64,000 nt of DNA from Bradyrhizobium iriomotense (GTDB lineage: Bacteria > Pseudomonadota > Alphaproteobacteria > Rhizobiales > Xanthobacteraceae): contig NZ_JAFCLP010000014.1 in assembly GCF_018129405.1 (NCBI RefSeq), positions 62,001 through 126,000 of the forward strand, written 5' to 3'. Under the pieces are notes generated by a model. The model saw only the letters and a program-made list of their open reading frames with translations, searched no databases and was not told where the DNA came from. A program made the translations under genes and the position numbers. Below are positions 1 through 8,292 of this stretch, one piece after another (the stretch's first letter is position 1; the number at the start of each line of letters is the position of its first letter).

Positions 1-1
1 G

Positions 2-364
2 TTCTTCGAGGGCTTCTACGAGGAGTTCGCGGCCTTGGGCCTGACGCCGGCGACCTATGCGATCTTCGCCGTCATTCGCGACAATCCCGGCGTGCCGCCG
101 AGCAGCCTTGCCAGCCTGCTTCGACTGCGCCTGCCGAACCTGATCAAGATCCTGAACGAGCTCGAATCGTCCGGCTTCATCAAGCGCAACCGCTCCAAGG
201 CGGACCGCCGTGCGGTCGAGCTCATGCTCACGGCAAAGGGTGCAAAGCTCATTGCCGAGGGGGCAAGGCTGACGGAGCCGTATAATCGGAAGATGCTGGC
301 TCCGCTGAGCGAGGCCGAGCAGCGCACGTTGCTCGACCTCTTGAACCGGATGCTGCCGCTTTAG
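2..364 (+). CDS. MarR-family transcriptional regulator (5' end outside window)
   Basis: The reading frame is open from the first bases of the window, so the gene starts upstream and only the last 120 residues are visible. They form the MarR winged-helix core: a helix-turn-helix (LASLLRLRLPNLIKILNELE), then the wing with the DRR signature (KADRRAVELMLTAKG), then a C-terminal dimerisation helix ending PL. MarR proteins are dimeric DNA-binding repressors, often released by small aromatic or other ligands. The regulated gene is probably upstream, outside the window. The next gene lies on the opposite strand and ends 42 bases away, so the two are convergent. Confidence 0.85.
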   Translation, partial: FFEGFYEEFAALGLTPATYAIFAVIRDNPGVPPSSLASLLRLRLPNLIKILNELESSGFIKRNRSKADRRAVELMLTAKGAKLIAEGARLTEPYNRKMLAPLSEAEQRTLLDLLNRMLPL

Positions 365-406
365 GCCGGCGCGCGATGTGGCAATCGACGCTCGCCACTG
401 CTCACG

Positions 407-1258
407 TCACTTCAGGAACGCGCGAATGCTCTCCGCAATCTCCTTCGCATGCGTCTCCAGCGCAAAATGGCCGGTGTCGAAGAACTGCACGACCGCATTG
501 GGGTTGTCGCGCTTGAACGCTTCGGCGCCGGGCGGAATGAAGAACGGATCGTTCTTGCCCCAGACCGCGAGGAACGGCGGCTTGTGCTTGCGGAAATACT
601 CCTGGAATGACGGATAGAGTGCGACGTTGCTCTTGTAATCGCCGAACAGGTCGAGCTGCACGTCGTCCGAGCCGGGACGCGCCAGATAGAAATTGTCGAG
701 GTTCTGTCCGTCCGGCGACACCGTCGTCGGATCGGGGACGCCATGGGTGTACTGCCAACGCGTCGCCTCCGGCGTGAGGAAGGCACGCAGCGCCTCGCGG
801 TTGTCGGGCGAGGGATCCTGCCAATAGGCCTTGATCGGAGTCCAGCCGTTGCTGAGGCCGTCCTCATAGGCGTTGCCGTTCTGCGAGATGATCGCGGTGA
901 TCCGTTCGGGGTGACGCAGCGCGAGCCGGAAGCCGGTCGGCGCGCCGTAATCGAAGACGTAGATCGCGAAGCGATCGAAGCCGATCACTTCGGTGAAACG
1001 CTCGATCACCTGCGCGAAATTGTCGAAGGTGTAGCGGAAGCTTTCGCGCGCCGGCATGTCGGACTGACCGAAGCCGGGAAGATCGGGCGCCACGATGTGG
1101 AATTTGTCGGCGAGCAGGGGGATCAGGTCGCGGAACATGTGGCCGGCGCTGGGGAAGCCGTGTAGCAGCAGCAGCTTCGGCGCACCTCGAGAGCCGGCCT
1201 CGCGATAGAACACCTTGAAGCCATCGACGTCGGCGGTGCGGTAGGTGGTCCGGGTCAT
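407..1258 (-). CDS. alpha/beta hydrolase, epoxide hydrolase / haloalkane dehalogenase type
   Basis: A 283-residue alpha/beta-hydrolase fold protein. HGFP near residues 33-36 forms the oxyanion region. The nucleophile elbow reads VFDYGAPTG with Asp at about 103 in place of Ser, as in epoxide hydrolases and haloacid or haloalkane dehalogenases, which work through an aspartyl-ester intermediate. WGKNDPFF (acid region) and DTGHFALE (catalytic His) complete the triad. No signal peptide is seen, so it is probably cytoplasmic. I chose ATG 1258 because GGAGA sits 6 bases upstream; an in-frame ATG at 1270 would add METV. It is divergent from the CGNR regulator at 1383, with paired dyads between them, so it is probably that regulator's target. 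The substrate cannot be read from sequence. Confidence 0.85.
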   Translation of the reverse strand: MTRTTYRTADVDGFKVFYREAGSRGAPKLLLLHGFPSAGHMFRDLIPLLADKFHIVAPDLPGFGQSDMPARESFRYTFDNFAQVIERFTEVIGFDRFAIYVFDYGAPTGFRLALRHPERITAIISQNGNAYEDGLSNGWTPIKAYWQDPSPDNREALRAFLTPEATRWQYTHGVPDPTTVSPDGQNLDNFYLARPGSDDVQLDLFGDYKSNVALYPSFQEYFRKHKPPFLAVWGKNDPFFIPPGAEAFKRDNPNAVVQFFDTGHFALETHAKEIAESIRAFLK

Positions 1259-1273
1259 GACCGTCTCCATATG

Positions 1274-1304
1274 GTAACCTGTTAATAGCCTAAATACAGG
1301 TTAT
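1274..1304. promoter_or_regulatory. operator-like dyad 1 (GTAACCTGT-N13-ACAGGTTAT)
   Basis: Left half-site GTAACCTGT at 1274-1282, right half-site ACAGGTTAT at 1296-1304; the half-site centres are 22 bp apart, about two helical turns. It lies 15 bases upstream of the hydrolase start. It shares half-site and N13 spacing with dyad 2. Binding by the CGNR regulator is inferred from the divergent arrangement. Confidence 0.6.
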
Positions 1305-1315
1305 GATTCGCTCGC

Positions 1316-1346
1316 ATAACTTGTCAATACGCATTTTACAGGTTAC
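1316..1346. promoter_or_regulatory. operator-like dyad 2 (ATAACTTGT-N13-ACAGGTTAC)
   Basis: Half-sites ATAACTTGT at 1316-1324 and ACAGGTTAC at 1338-1346, again separated by 13 bp. The centre is 42 bp from that of dyad 1, so both would lie on the same face of B-form DNA. It ends 36 bases before the GTG start of the CGNR gene, consistent with autoregulation. Confidence 0.6.
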
Positions 1347-1382
1347 TAAAGGCGGACATGTTTCGCCGGCCAAGGACCGCTC

Positions 1383-1997
1383 GTGGACAGACCGCCCGCC
1401 ATGTTCATCGCCGACTCGCTCGGCCTCGATTTTCTCAACTCGGTGGCGACGCCGGTCGATACGCCCGTCGATTGGCTCGACCATGGCGACGGCCTGGTCG
1501 ACTGGCTGGCACAGGCCAAATTGGTGCCGGCGGAGGAGCTGGATGCGCTGAAGGCGCGCGTGAGGCCGGGTGAGCTCGACAAGGTTGCCGATCAGGCCCG
1601 CGCCTTGCGCGAGTGGTTCAGGGGCTTTGTGCTGGAGCATGCGGGCCGGCCGCTGACCGGCAAGGCGCTGCACGAGCTTGGTCCGTTGAACAGCATCCTG
1701 GAGCGCGATGCGGCGTTCCTGCAAATCGCGCCTCGTCACGGCCAGGATGGTCTTGCGCTGCATAGGAAACGGCACTGGCAATCACCGGAGTCCCTGCTGC
1801 TGCCCATCGGCGAGGCGATGGCGAAGTTCGTCTGCGAGGAAGACTTTTCCGACGTGAAGGCGTGCGAGGGCCACAATTGCACGATGCTGTTCGCCGATCA
1901 CACCCGCCGGCGCGCACGGCGGTGGTGCATCATGGCAGTGTGCGGCAATCGCGCCAAGCAGGCCGCACATCGCAGCCGGCTCAAGGGCAGGCAGTGA
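1383..1997 (+). CDS. CGNR zinc-finger (ABATE domain) transcriptional regulator
   Basis: A 204-residue protein with the two parts of the ABATE/CGNR family: an N-terminal ABATE domain (LGLDFLNSVATP near residue 13) and a C-terminal zinc finger. The finger runs through CEGHNCTMLFAD and the name-giving CGNR, where Cys residues can bind zinc, and ends in a basic HRSRLKGRQ tail. The family is predicted to be DNA-binding and stress- or metabolite-responsive. I chose GTG 1383 because AAGGA lies 6 bases upstream; ATG 1401 (MFIADSLG) is an alternative. It is divergent from the hydrolase and probably controls it through the two dyads at 1274-1346. Confidence 0.8.
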   Translation: MDRPPAMFIADSLGLDFLNSVATPVDTPVDWLDHGDGLVDWLAQAKLVPAEELDALKARVRPGELDKVADQARALREWFRGFVLEHAGRPLTGKALHELGPLNSILERDAAFLQIAPRHGQDGLALHRKRHWQSPESLLLPIGEAMAKFVCEEDFSDVKACEGHNCTMLFADHTRRRARRWCIMAVCGNRAKQAAHRSRLKGRQ

Positions 1998-2149
1998 CGG
2001 GCCGGGAGCATGCCCGTCCGGTCACGGAGCCTTGATGCGCGCGGCGGTGCGTCGCGCCCCGGTTCCCGCGCCCCAAAATCCGCCAAATCGGTCGTCACTA
2101 AGCCGGTTTGGGAGAGGCCCTTGCCTCCCGTGGTGGGACTGCTGAACTG

Positions 2150-3088
2150 ATGATTGATTTGAGGCGGCTAGTCGTGCTGGCAGCGGTTGCGCTGCTCGCC
2201 TTGAGCAACGGCATAGCCGTGGCCTCACCCGCCAAGTCGAAGCGCCCGGCCGTGACGGCCACAGCGCCGCCTCCCGCTCCGCCCGCCGAGCCGCTGCCGC
2301 CGCCGAAAATCTACCTGTTCCGCGGTGCCATGGGGCCGATCTTCTCGACCGGCATGGACCGGCTCAGCGAGAAATTGACGCAGGCCGGCTTTTCGGCCGA
2401 CGTTTATGAATTCACGATCTGCCGGCTGATCGGCAACCGAGCCATCGCCAGCTACAAGGAGAGCCCGGCGCCGATCGTGCTGATCGGCCACTCCATGGGT
2501 GGGTTGTGCTCGGTCGTCATCTCCGAGATGGCGGCCAAGGAGAACATCCCGATCAGCCTCGTGATTGCCATCGATCCCGCGCACGCGACCGGAGACGTGC
2601 CGCTCAATGTCGAGCGCTTCATCAACATCTTCCTGTCCGACAGCGTGCTCGGCGGCGGCGACGTCGTGGCGGTGCCCGGCTTCCGCGGCCATTACGCAAG
2701 CTACGATCTGAAAGAGAACAGCCGCGTCTCGCATATCAATATCGAGAAGTCCGACGACATCCATCGCCAGATCGTCGAGATGGTGACGCAGCTGCCGCGC
2801 ATTCCGCCGCAGGCCCAGGCCGATGCCGTGCCGCTGCGCTATCTCGTGCCCGCGGATACGCTGGTCGAACTGTGGGATAGCGGCGTGCGGGTGCCGGTGC
2901 GCCGCGGCGACACCCTGGAGAGCATCGCTGCAGCCAATCGCGTGCCGCTGTGGACGCTCGCGCAGAGCAACTCGCTTGCAGAGAACGCGCAGCTCACCCC
3001 GGGCCAGACCATCATCGTCCCGCGCCATCTGACGCCGCCGGAGCCTCCCGCCGCGTTGGCGACGCCGCCGCCCGCCGGGCGGAAGTAA
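2150..3088 (+). CDS. exported alpha/beta hydrolase (lipase-like) with C-terminal LysM domain
   Basis: A 312-residue protein starting with a signal peptide (MIDLRRLVVLAAVALLALS, cleavage near AVA-SP) and a short Pro/Ala linker. The catalytic part has the lipase elbow IGHSMGG, with Ser as likely nucleophile. The last 70 residues form a LysM module (VRRGDTLESIAAANRVPLWT ... LTPGQTIIVP), which binds peptidoglycan or chitin-type glycans. An envelope-anchored esterase or lipase acting near the cell wall is the simplest reading. ATG 2150 was chosen over a 14-codon longer start because it begins exactly at the signal peptide. It converges with the large RTX gene. Confidence 0.75.
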   Translation: MIDLRRLVVLAAVALLALSNGIAVASPAKSKRPAVTATAPPPAPPAEPLPPPKIYLFRGAMGPIFSTGMDRLSEKLTQAGFSADVYEFTICRLIGNRAIASYKESPAPIVLIGHSMGGLCSVVISEMAAKENIPISLVIAIDPAHATGDVPLNVERFINIFLSDSVLGGGDVVAVPGFRGHYASYDLKENSRVSHINIEKSDDIHRQIVEMVTQLPRIPPQAQADAVPLRYLVPADTLVELWDSGVRVPVRRGDTLESIAAANRVPLWTLAQSNSLAENAQLTPGQTIIVPRHLTPPEPPAALATPPPAGRK

Positions 3089-3115
3089 AGCAAGAGCGGT
3101 TTCAGCAGATCGAGC

Positions 3116-6100
3116 TCACACCAGGAGATCGTGCGGCAAATGAGGCCCGCCTGAGCCGCCCACGCCGTGAGCGCCATCGTCCAGCTGCGGGACCTCGCCC
3201 GCTTCCGCGGCGCCACCATGTCCGTAGGCATGTGCCACGCCTTCATGATGATCGGGCGGCGCCGGGAGATCGTCCACAAATGCGATGCCCGACTTCTCGA
3301 TTGCCGGAGTCAGGAACTTGAAGGAATCGCCTGGTCCGGACGGATGGGCCTGCGCGTTTCCGTGTGGAGTGCCGTCTGCCGCAGAATGAGGTTGGTCATT
3401 GGGCCTGTCGGACGCCTCCTTCGAATCATGATTGTGCTCGCTTCCGTGAGATGGAGTCGAATGAGCGTTGCCGCCGTTCCCAAGGCCTTTCTGGGTGGCG
3501 CTATCAAGAAGCGCACTGGCGGTATCGGCAAGGCTGGCATGGCCATGAGCCTCGGCAGCCTTGCCGTGATCTAGATGCTGGTCGATGGCAAGGAGCGCAT
3601 CCGGCGTGCTGAAAGCTGTGGCTTGATTTTGCTCCGTGATGCCGGTTGCGCCGATTCCGCTTGGATGGATGCTGTCGTCGGTCCGGGGTGGTTCGAAGAC
3701 AAATTTGAAGGGCTCCATCGATAGCGAATGGATTGTCGGTTCCGAGAGGCCGGCGAGTGTTGCAGTCTCGTCCGGGGCGGAAGCGGTGATCTCGTTGCTC
3801 CACCCGCTGTGATCCCGATCGATATCGAAAGGATAGCTCACATCGATTGCGGTCGAGCTTCCGTCCAGGGAAACAGAGCCGCTGCTGTCCGTCACCTCGG
3901 TGGAGGCGTCGGAGGTACTCAATGTCACGACCGCCGCATCGCCTAGCGTGGCCGCGGTCGGATCGAGGGTGTCGCTCGCCGCCAGGACCGGCGCTGCGGC
4001 TTGATCCACGATGAAGTCCGACGAATCGATGGTCGCGACGCCCTGGAGATGAACTTCCAGCAGGCTGGAATCGCCGATCTGGAGGGTTTGATCGGTCGGA
4101 TTGACATACACGATGGTTTCGTTGGCCGAGCTGTCGTAGATCCAGGCGATGGTGTGGGGCGGCACGGACGAGCTTGTCGAGCTCAATGCCAGGATCACGA
4201 AGCCGAGCGCGCCGAGCGCCGTCAAATCGATCTTGTCGCTTCCCGATCTGAAATCGGTGATCGTATCGAACCGGCCGGCTCTGGAATCGACCGCCGACAG
4301 ATAGACGAAGACGTCATCGCCGTTGCTGCCCGTGAGCTGGTCCGCGCCGAAGCCGCCGATGATGGTGTCGTTCTCGTTGCTGCCGTCGATAGTGTCCTGC
4401 CCGGAGCCGCCGTAAATGAGGTCGGCCCCGTTGTTGCCCTTGATCGTATCGTCACCGGATCCGCCGAAGATGGTGTCGTTCACGCCGGTCCCGTTCAGAG
4501 TGTCGTCGCCGGCGCCGCCATAGACGATCTGGGAAACGCTGCCGCCACCGGCGACGCTGTCGTGTCCAGGCGTGCCATAGACGAACGGGGGATCGGTTAC
4601 AACGGTTGATCCCGTCGCCAGATTGTCGAAGTCGTTGGGGTCCGCGTCGCTGGCGCCATGGATGGCGACCGTCACCTCTTGCGTGGTGCCGTCGATCGCC
4701 GTGACCGTGAAATGATCGGTGAGCGTGTCGCCGACATCCAGCGCGTCCACCACGGCGTTGTTGTTGTCGAGCGTATAGGTCCATAGCCCCGACGCGGTCA
4801 TCGTGAAGGTGCCGTAGCCGCCGTCGCTGACCCTGGGCGAGGTCACCGCCGTGAAGGTGTTGGCCGGATTGTCGAGGTCGGTATCGGTGAGCGTGCCGGT
4901 CGCGACGGGCGTACCGGAGGCGATGCCGCCGGCTTCGAGCACCGACCCCGCCGTCGTTCCGGAAATGAAGGCGGCGTCATTGCTGCCGTTGATCGTGATC
5001 GTCACCAGCTGCGGCGTGCCGTCGACCGTGGTCACGGTGAACTGATCGTTCAGCGTATCGCCGACATTGAGCGCCTGCACGGTGCCGTTGTTATTGTCGA
5101 GGGTGTAGGTCCACGTGCCCAGCGCCGTCATCGTGAAGGTGCCGAAGCCGCCCGCGCTCGTTCTTGGCGTCGTTACCGGGGTGAAGGTGTTGGCCGCATT
5201 GTCAGGATCGAGGTCGGTCAACGTTCCGGTCGCGGTCGGCATGCCGGGCGTACCATTGGCCACACCTCCGGCCTCGATCACCGCGCCGGTCGCCGTTCCG
5301 GAAATGACCGCCCCATCGTTGCTGCCGTTGATGGTGATCGTCACTGTCTGTGCGGTGCCGTCGGCCGAGGTCACCGTGAAACTGTCCGTCAGCGTGCCGC
5401 CATTATTGAGCGCCTGCACTGCGATGTTGTTGTTGTCGACCGTATAGGTCCACACGCCCGCCGCGGTGATGGTGAAGCTGCCATAGCTTTGCGCGCTTGC
5501 CGTCGGCGCGGTGACCGCCACGAATGTGTTGGCGGGATTGTCGACATCCGCGGCGAGAAGTGTGCCCGTCGCGACCGGCGTGCCGGACGAAGTGCCGCCC
5601 GCCTCGACGACTGAACCGGTCGTGGTCCCGGAGATGATTGCGGCGTCATTCGCGCCGTTGATCGTGATCGTCACCAGCTGCGGCGTGCCGTCGATCGTGG
5701 TCACGGTGAACTGATCGATCAATGTATCGCCGGCATTCAGCGCCTTTACCGTACCGTTACTATCGTCGAGCGTGTAGGTCCACACGCCGCCGGCGGTCAT
5801 CGTGAAGGTGCCGTAGCCGCCCGCGCTCCTCGTCGGCGAGCTGACTGTCGTGAAGGTGTTGGGCGGATTGTCGACATCAACGTCTGTAAGCGTGCCGGTT
5901 GCGCTCGGCGCGCCCGGCACCGAATTGGCGACGCCGCCCGCCTCCACCACTGTGCCGGCGGCGTTGCCGGAGATGATGGCAGTGTCGTTGACGCCGAGGA
6001 TGTTGACGACGAATGTTCGGCTCGTCGAGAACCCGCTGTCCGAGACCGTGACGACGAAACTCATGGTCGTCGGCGACGACAGGGCATTGATCGCATCCGC

Positions 6101-7201
6101 ATTCGGAACAAAAGTGTAGGCACCGGATGCGCTATTGAGATAGAGGGTGCCATACGCACCGGTCTGCGAGAGATCGTAGGTCACTCCGTCCAGGACCGTG
6201 GTGCCGGCCGTCCCGCCGCTGAGGCCAAAGGTGAGGGCGGAATTGATCGGGCTGCTGGCGGTGAAAGTACCGGTTGTCGCGCTGAACGTGTCGTTGAATG
6301 CGATCGTGTCGATTTCGGTGGGCCCGCCCGGCACGTTCAATGACGGCGGCGGGCGTACGATCAAGGGAATGTCGGCCGGCGACAGTGGCGGAAGCAGGTT
6401 TAGCGGCGCCGGCGCGTTATCCGAGTTGAAGTTGATGTGTTGCAGCGAGGGGGCGATGACGCCAGGTGGCGTACTGGATCCTGTCGGGCCTCGCGTGAGA
6501 TTGGCGAGCACGTCCTGTTGAGCTGCGTGCAGCTCCTCCATGCGAGCAGCGCTGTTGGCAACCTGGTTTACGATGACCGAGGAGCCGATTCTGTTCAGGA
6601 TGACGGTTTCGCCTGGATCATCGACGATGATGTGCCGCGGCACCCGCTCCTTGGTGATGAGCTCGAAGGCGCCGTGCTGAAGGTCCTTGTAAGTGAGCGT
6701 ATCGTTATCAAGAAACGCGGCGTCCGGGTCCGCGCCTTGCGCTTCTTTCACCAACGAAAAAGTCAGTGCCGCCATCGTCAGGATACCGAAGCCGGTCGCA
6801 TGGGAGCGGCCGCGAACGCTGCCAAGGGGTGTGTCGACCGTCAGGGTGCCGCTGTTTGCCAGTCGGCCGGCCGCGAACGCAAAGCTTCCGCCGGTGACCG
6901 CAACGACCGTCGAACGCGAAGTGGCGTCGGATTCGGAGGCGAACTCGCGCAGTTCGACGCGAGCTCCGCTGGCGACGTTGAATATGGTGTCGTCGAGAAG
7001 CCGAATCCCGATCTGCGCATCCGCAGCCGTTTCGATCACGTCATGGCGGCAAACAAGGTCGCCAATGCTGACCTGTGTTGGCGCGCCGCCGGCGCGCGTC
7101 AGGGTGACGCATCCCGACGCGCTCTGAACGATACCGATGATCTCGAGGGGTAATGCCTTAGTGACCCCATCCTGGGGTCCAACGCCAAAAGCAACTGACA
7201 T
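3116..7201 (-). CDS. giant FecR / VCBS-repeat / RTX calcium-binding secreted protein
   Basis: A 1361-residue protein. Order: a FecR-like domain (about 20-150, with DDTIFNVASGARVELREF and VDTPLGSVRGR); a cadherin-like bacterial Ig domain (about 300-405); four VCBS repeats (about 405-855, each with GTLTD.D.DNP.NTF, WTYTLDN and FTVTTVDGT); RTX nonapeptides (about 893-960: IYGGSGQDTI, IIGGFGADQL); a serralysin-like C domain with DTITDFRSGSDKIDL; and an unusual His/Gly/Ala-rich tail (1190-1361). There is no Sec signal, and RTX proteins leave through type I systems with C-terminal signals, but none is encoded here. FecR domains normally sit in anti-sigma or periplasmic proteins, so the fusion is uncommon. 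Probably a surface adhesin or matrix protein. Divergent from the FecR gene at 7636. Confidence 0.85.
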   Translation of the reverse strand: MSVAFGVGPQDGVTKALPLEIIGIVQSASGCVTLTRAGGAPTQVSIGDLVCRHDVIETAADAQIGIRLLDDTIFNVASGARVELREFASESDATSRSTVVAVTGGSFAFAAGRLANSGTLTVDTPLGSVRGRSHATGFGILTMAALTFSLVKEAQGADPDAAFLDNDTLTYKDLQHGAFELITKERVPRHIIVDDPGETVILNRIGSSVIVNQVANSAARMEELHAAQQDVLANLTRGPTGSSTPPGVIAPSLQHINFNSDNAPAPLNLLPPLSPADIPLIVRPPPSLNVPGGPTEIDTIAFNDTFSATTGTFTASSPINSALTFGLSGGTAGTTVLDGVTYDLSQTGAYGTLYLNSASGAYTFVPNADAINALSSPTTMSFVVTVSDSGFSTSRTFVVNILGVNDTAIISGNAAGTVVEAGGVANSVPGAPSATGTLTDVDVDNPPNTFTTVSSPTRSAGGYGTFTMTAGGVWTYTLDDSNGTVKALNAGDTLIDQFTVTTIDGTPQLVTITINGANDAAIISGTTTGSVVEAGGTSSGTPVATGTLLAADVDNPANTFVAVTAPTASAQSYGSFTITAAGVWTYTVDNNNIAVQALNNGGTLTDSFTVTSADGTAQTVTITINGSNDGAVISGTATGAVIEAGGVANGTPGMPTATGTLTDLDPDNAANTFTPVTTPRTSAGGFGTFTMTALGTWTYTLDNNNGTVQALNVGDTLNDQFTVTTVDGTPQLVTITINGSNDAAFISGTTAGSVLEAGGIASGTPVATGTLTDTDLDNPANTFTAVTSPRVSDGGYGTFTMTASGLWTYTLDNNNAVVDALDVGDTLTDHFTVTAIDGTTQEVTVAIHGASDADPNDFDNLATGSTVVTDPPFVYGTPGHDSVAGGGSVSQIVYGGAGDDTLNGTGVNDTIFGGSGDDTIKGNNGADLIYGGSGQDTIDGSNENDTIIGGFGADQLTGSNGDDVFVYLSAVDSRAGRFDTITDFRSGSDKIDLTALGALGFVILALSSTSSSVPPHTIAWIYDSSANETIVYVNPTDQTLQIGDSSLLEVHLQGVATIDSSDFIVDQAAAPVLAASDTLDPTAATLGDAAVVTLSTSDASTEVTDSSGSVSLDGSSTAIDVSYPFDIDRDHSGWSNEITASAPDETATLAGLSEPTIHSLSMEPFKFVFEPPRTDDSIHPSGIGATGITEQNQATAFSTPDALLAIDQHLDHGKAAEAHGHASLADTASALLDSATQKGLGNGGNAHSTPSHGSEHNHDSKEASDRPNDQPHSAADGTPHGNAQAHPSGPGDSFKFLTPAIEKSGIAFVDDLPAPPDHHEGVAHAYGHGGAAEAGEVPQLDDGAHGVGGSGGPHLPHDLLV
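4639..5989 (-). repeat. four tandem VCBS-repeat units (about 330-345 bp each)
   Basis: Inside the giant secreted-protein gene, four consecutive units encode residues about 405-855. DNA segments such as those encoding WTYTLDNNN, GTLTD and TITINGSNDA recur almost verbatim. Such units can expand or contract by recombination, so repeat number may vary between strains. Confidence 0.8.
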
Positions 7202-7635
7202 GGCCGTGGCCTCGCGCGCCGAATAATTCGGGCTCGGCGCGGTGCCGTGGTCTTCTTGTCGGTTTTGCTACACCACGGGCGCAATTTTTGGCGTTAGCAA
7301 CCCCAGGCCTGCACGCCGATGACGTCTGATAAAAAATTGCATCTCTATAGGTATGGCCAAGATGATGGCAGGTTCAGCGGAGATGCCTCTCCGCGACAGC
7401 AATTTGCGCTCTCAAGAAGTTGACGGTTGAGCTAGGCGGAACCTAGCCCACTTTCGCTGGCCAGGCAAACGGCTTGGGCCTAAGATCACGCACGGAAGAA
7501 TTGCTTTTTCTGGAGGACCGGTCCGTTAGGATCGATCCAGGTTGTAGATACTGACAATGCACGAATTGCGAGCTTGGTCGCGGCTTATATAGCTCCCATC
7601 AAGCGCCACGCAGATCTTCTCGGAAAGGGTGGGTC
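7202..7635. other. 434-bp divergent intergenic region between the RTX and FecR-TPR genes
   Basis: It is noticeably more AT-rich than its surroundings and must carry both promoters. Visible items are a GCTAGG-N5-CCTAGC hairpin at 7431-7447, an AT-rich run near 7330-7350 and a TTATAT element about 50 bases before the FecR start. I see no further gene. Confidence 0.5.
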
Positions 7636-8280
7636 ATGTGCAGGCATACGATTGCAGTTTTTGTCACTGGTTTCATTTGGGCCTCGGCGAGCATTCTTGC
7701 TGCGCCAGCGCAGGCTCAAGTCAATCCCATGACACGCGGCCCCGAGGACGTTGTGCCGAAACCCATCGGCAAGGTCGTCGCCGTTGCAGGTTCGGTCTCG
7801 ATCGAGCATGCAGGCGCGGTCGTCGTCCAGGCGAAGCTCGGCGATCCGGCCGCGCAAACCAAGGTCGGCGATGCCGTCTATCTGCGCGACGTCGTGCGAA
7901 CCGGGGCAGACAGCCGGGTCAGCATCAATTTCAGCGATGGCTCGTCGTTCAATCTGTCGAGCAACGCGCGTATGACCCTGGATGAGTACGTGTACGAGCC
8001 GGACGGCAAGTCCAACGCGACGTTCTTCAATCTGGCCAAGGGAACGGCGACCTTCGTCGCCGGCCAGATCGCGAAGAGCGGCGACATGAAAGTCGACACG
8101 CCCGTTGCAACGATGGGAATCCGGGGCACCACGCCGCATATCGAAATTGCGGATGACGGTGCGGTCAAGTTTTCGACCCTCATCGAAGAGGGCAAGAGCA
8201 AATTAGTGAAGAAGCGCGTGACGACTGCAATGCCCGAGCAGGGGAGCGGTCCCAGGCCGAACATCTGCAGAGGATGCTGA
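7636..8280 (+). CDS. exported FecR-domain protein
   Basis: A 214-residue protein with a Sec signal peptide (hydrophobic run to about residue 27, cleavage near PAQA-QV). The FecR domain at about 45-150 contains KPIGKVVAVAGSVSIEHAG, VGDAVYLRDVVRTGADSRV, FSDGSSFNLSSNARMTLDEY and VDTPVATMGIRGT. The same blocks occur at the N-terminus of the giant protein encoded divergently. There is no transmembrane segment other than the signal, unlike anti-sigma FecR, so it is probably periplasmic or surface-exposed. The C-terminus ends in NICRGC with two Cys. It lies 12 bases before the TPR gene and is very probably cotranscribed with it. Confidence 0.8.
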   Translation: MCRHTIAVFVTGFIWASASILAAPAQAQVNPMTRGPEDVVPKPIGKVVAVAGSVSIEHAGAVVVQAKLGDPAAQTKVGDAVYLRDVVRTGADSRVSINFSDGSSFNLSSNARMTLDEYVYEPDGKSNATFFNLAKGTATFVAGQIAKSGDMKVDTPVATMGIRGTTPHIEIADDGAVKFSTLIEEGKSKLVKKRVTTAMPEQGSGPRPNICRGC

Positions 8281-8292
8281 CGCGACACGGAC

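Noticed and set aside
1996-2018. Hairpin GACGGGC-N9-GCCCGTC after the CGNR gene
   Set aside because: A 7-bp stem with no T-run; too weak to call a terminator.
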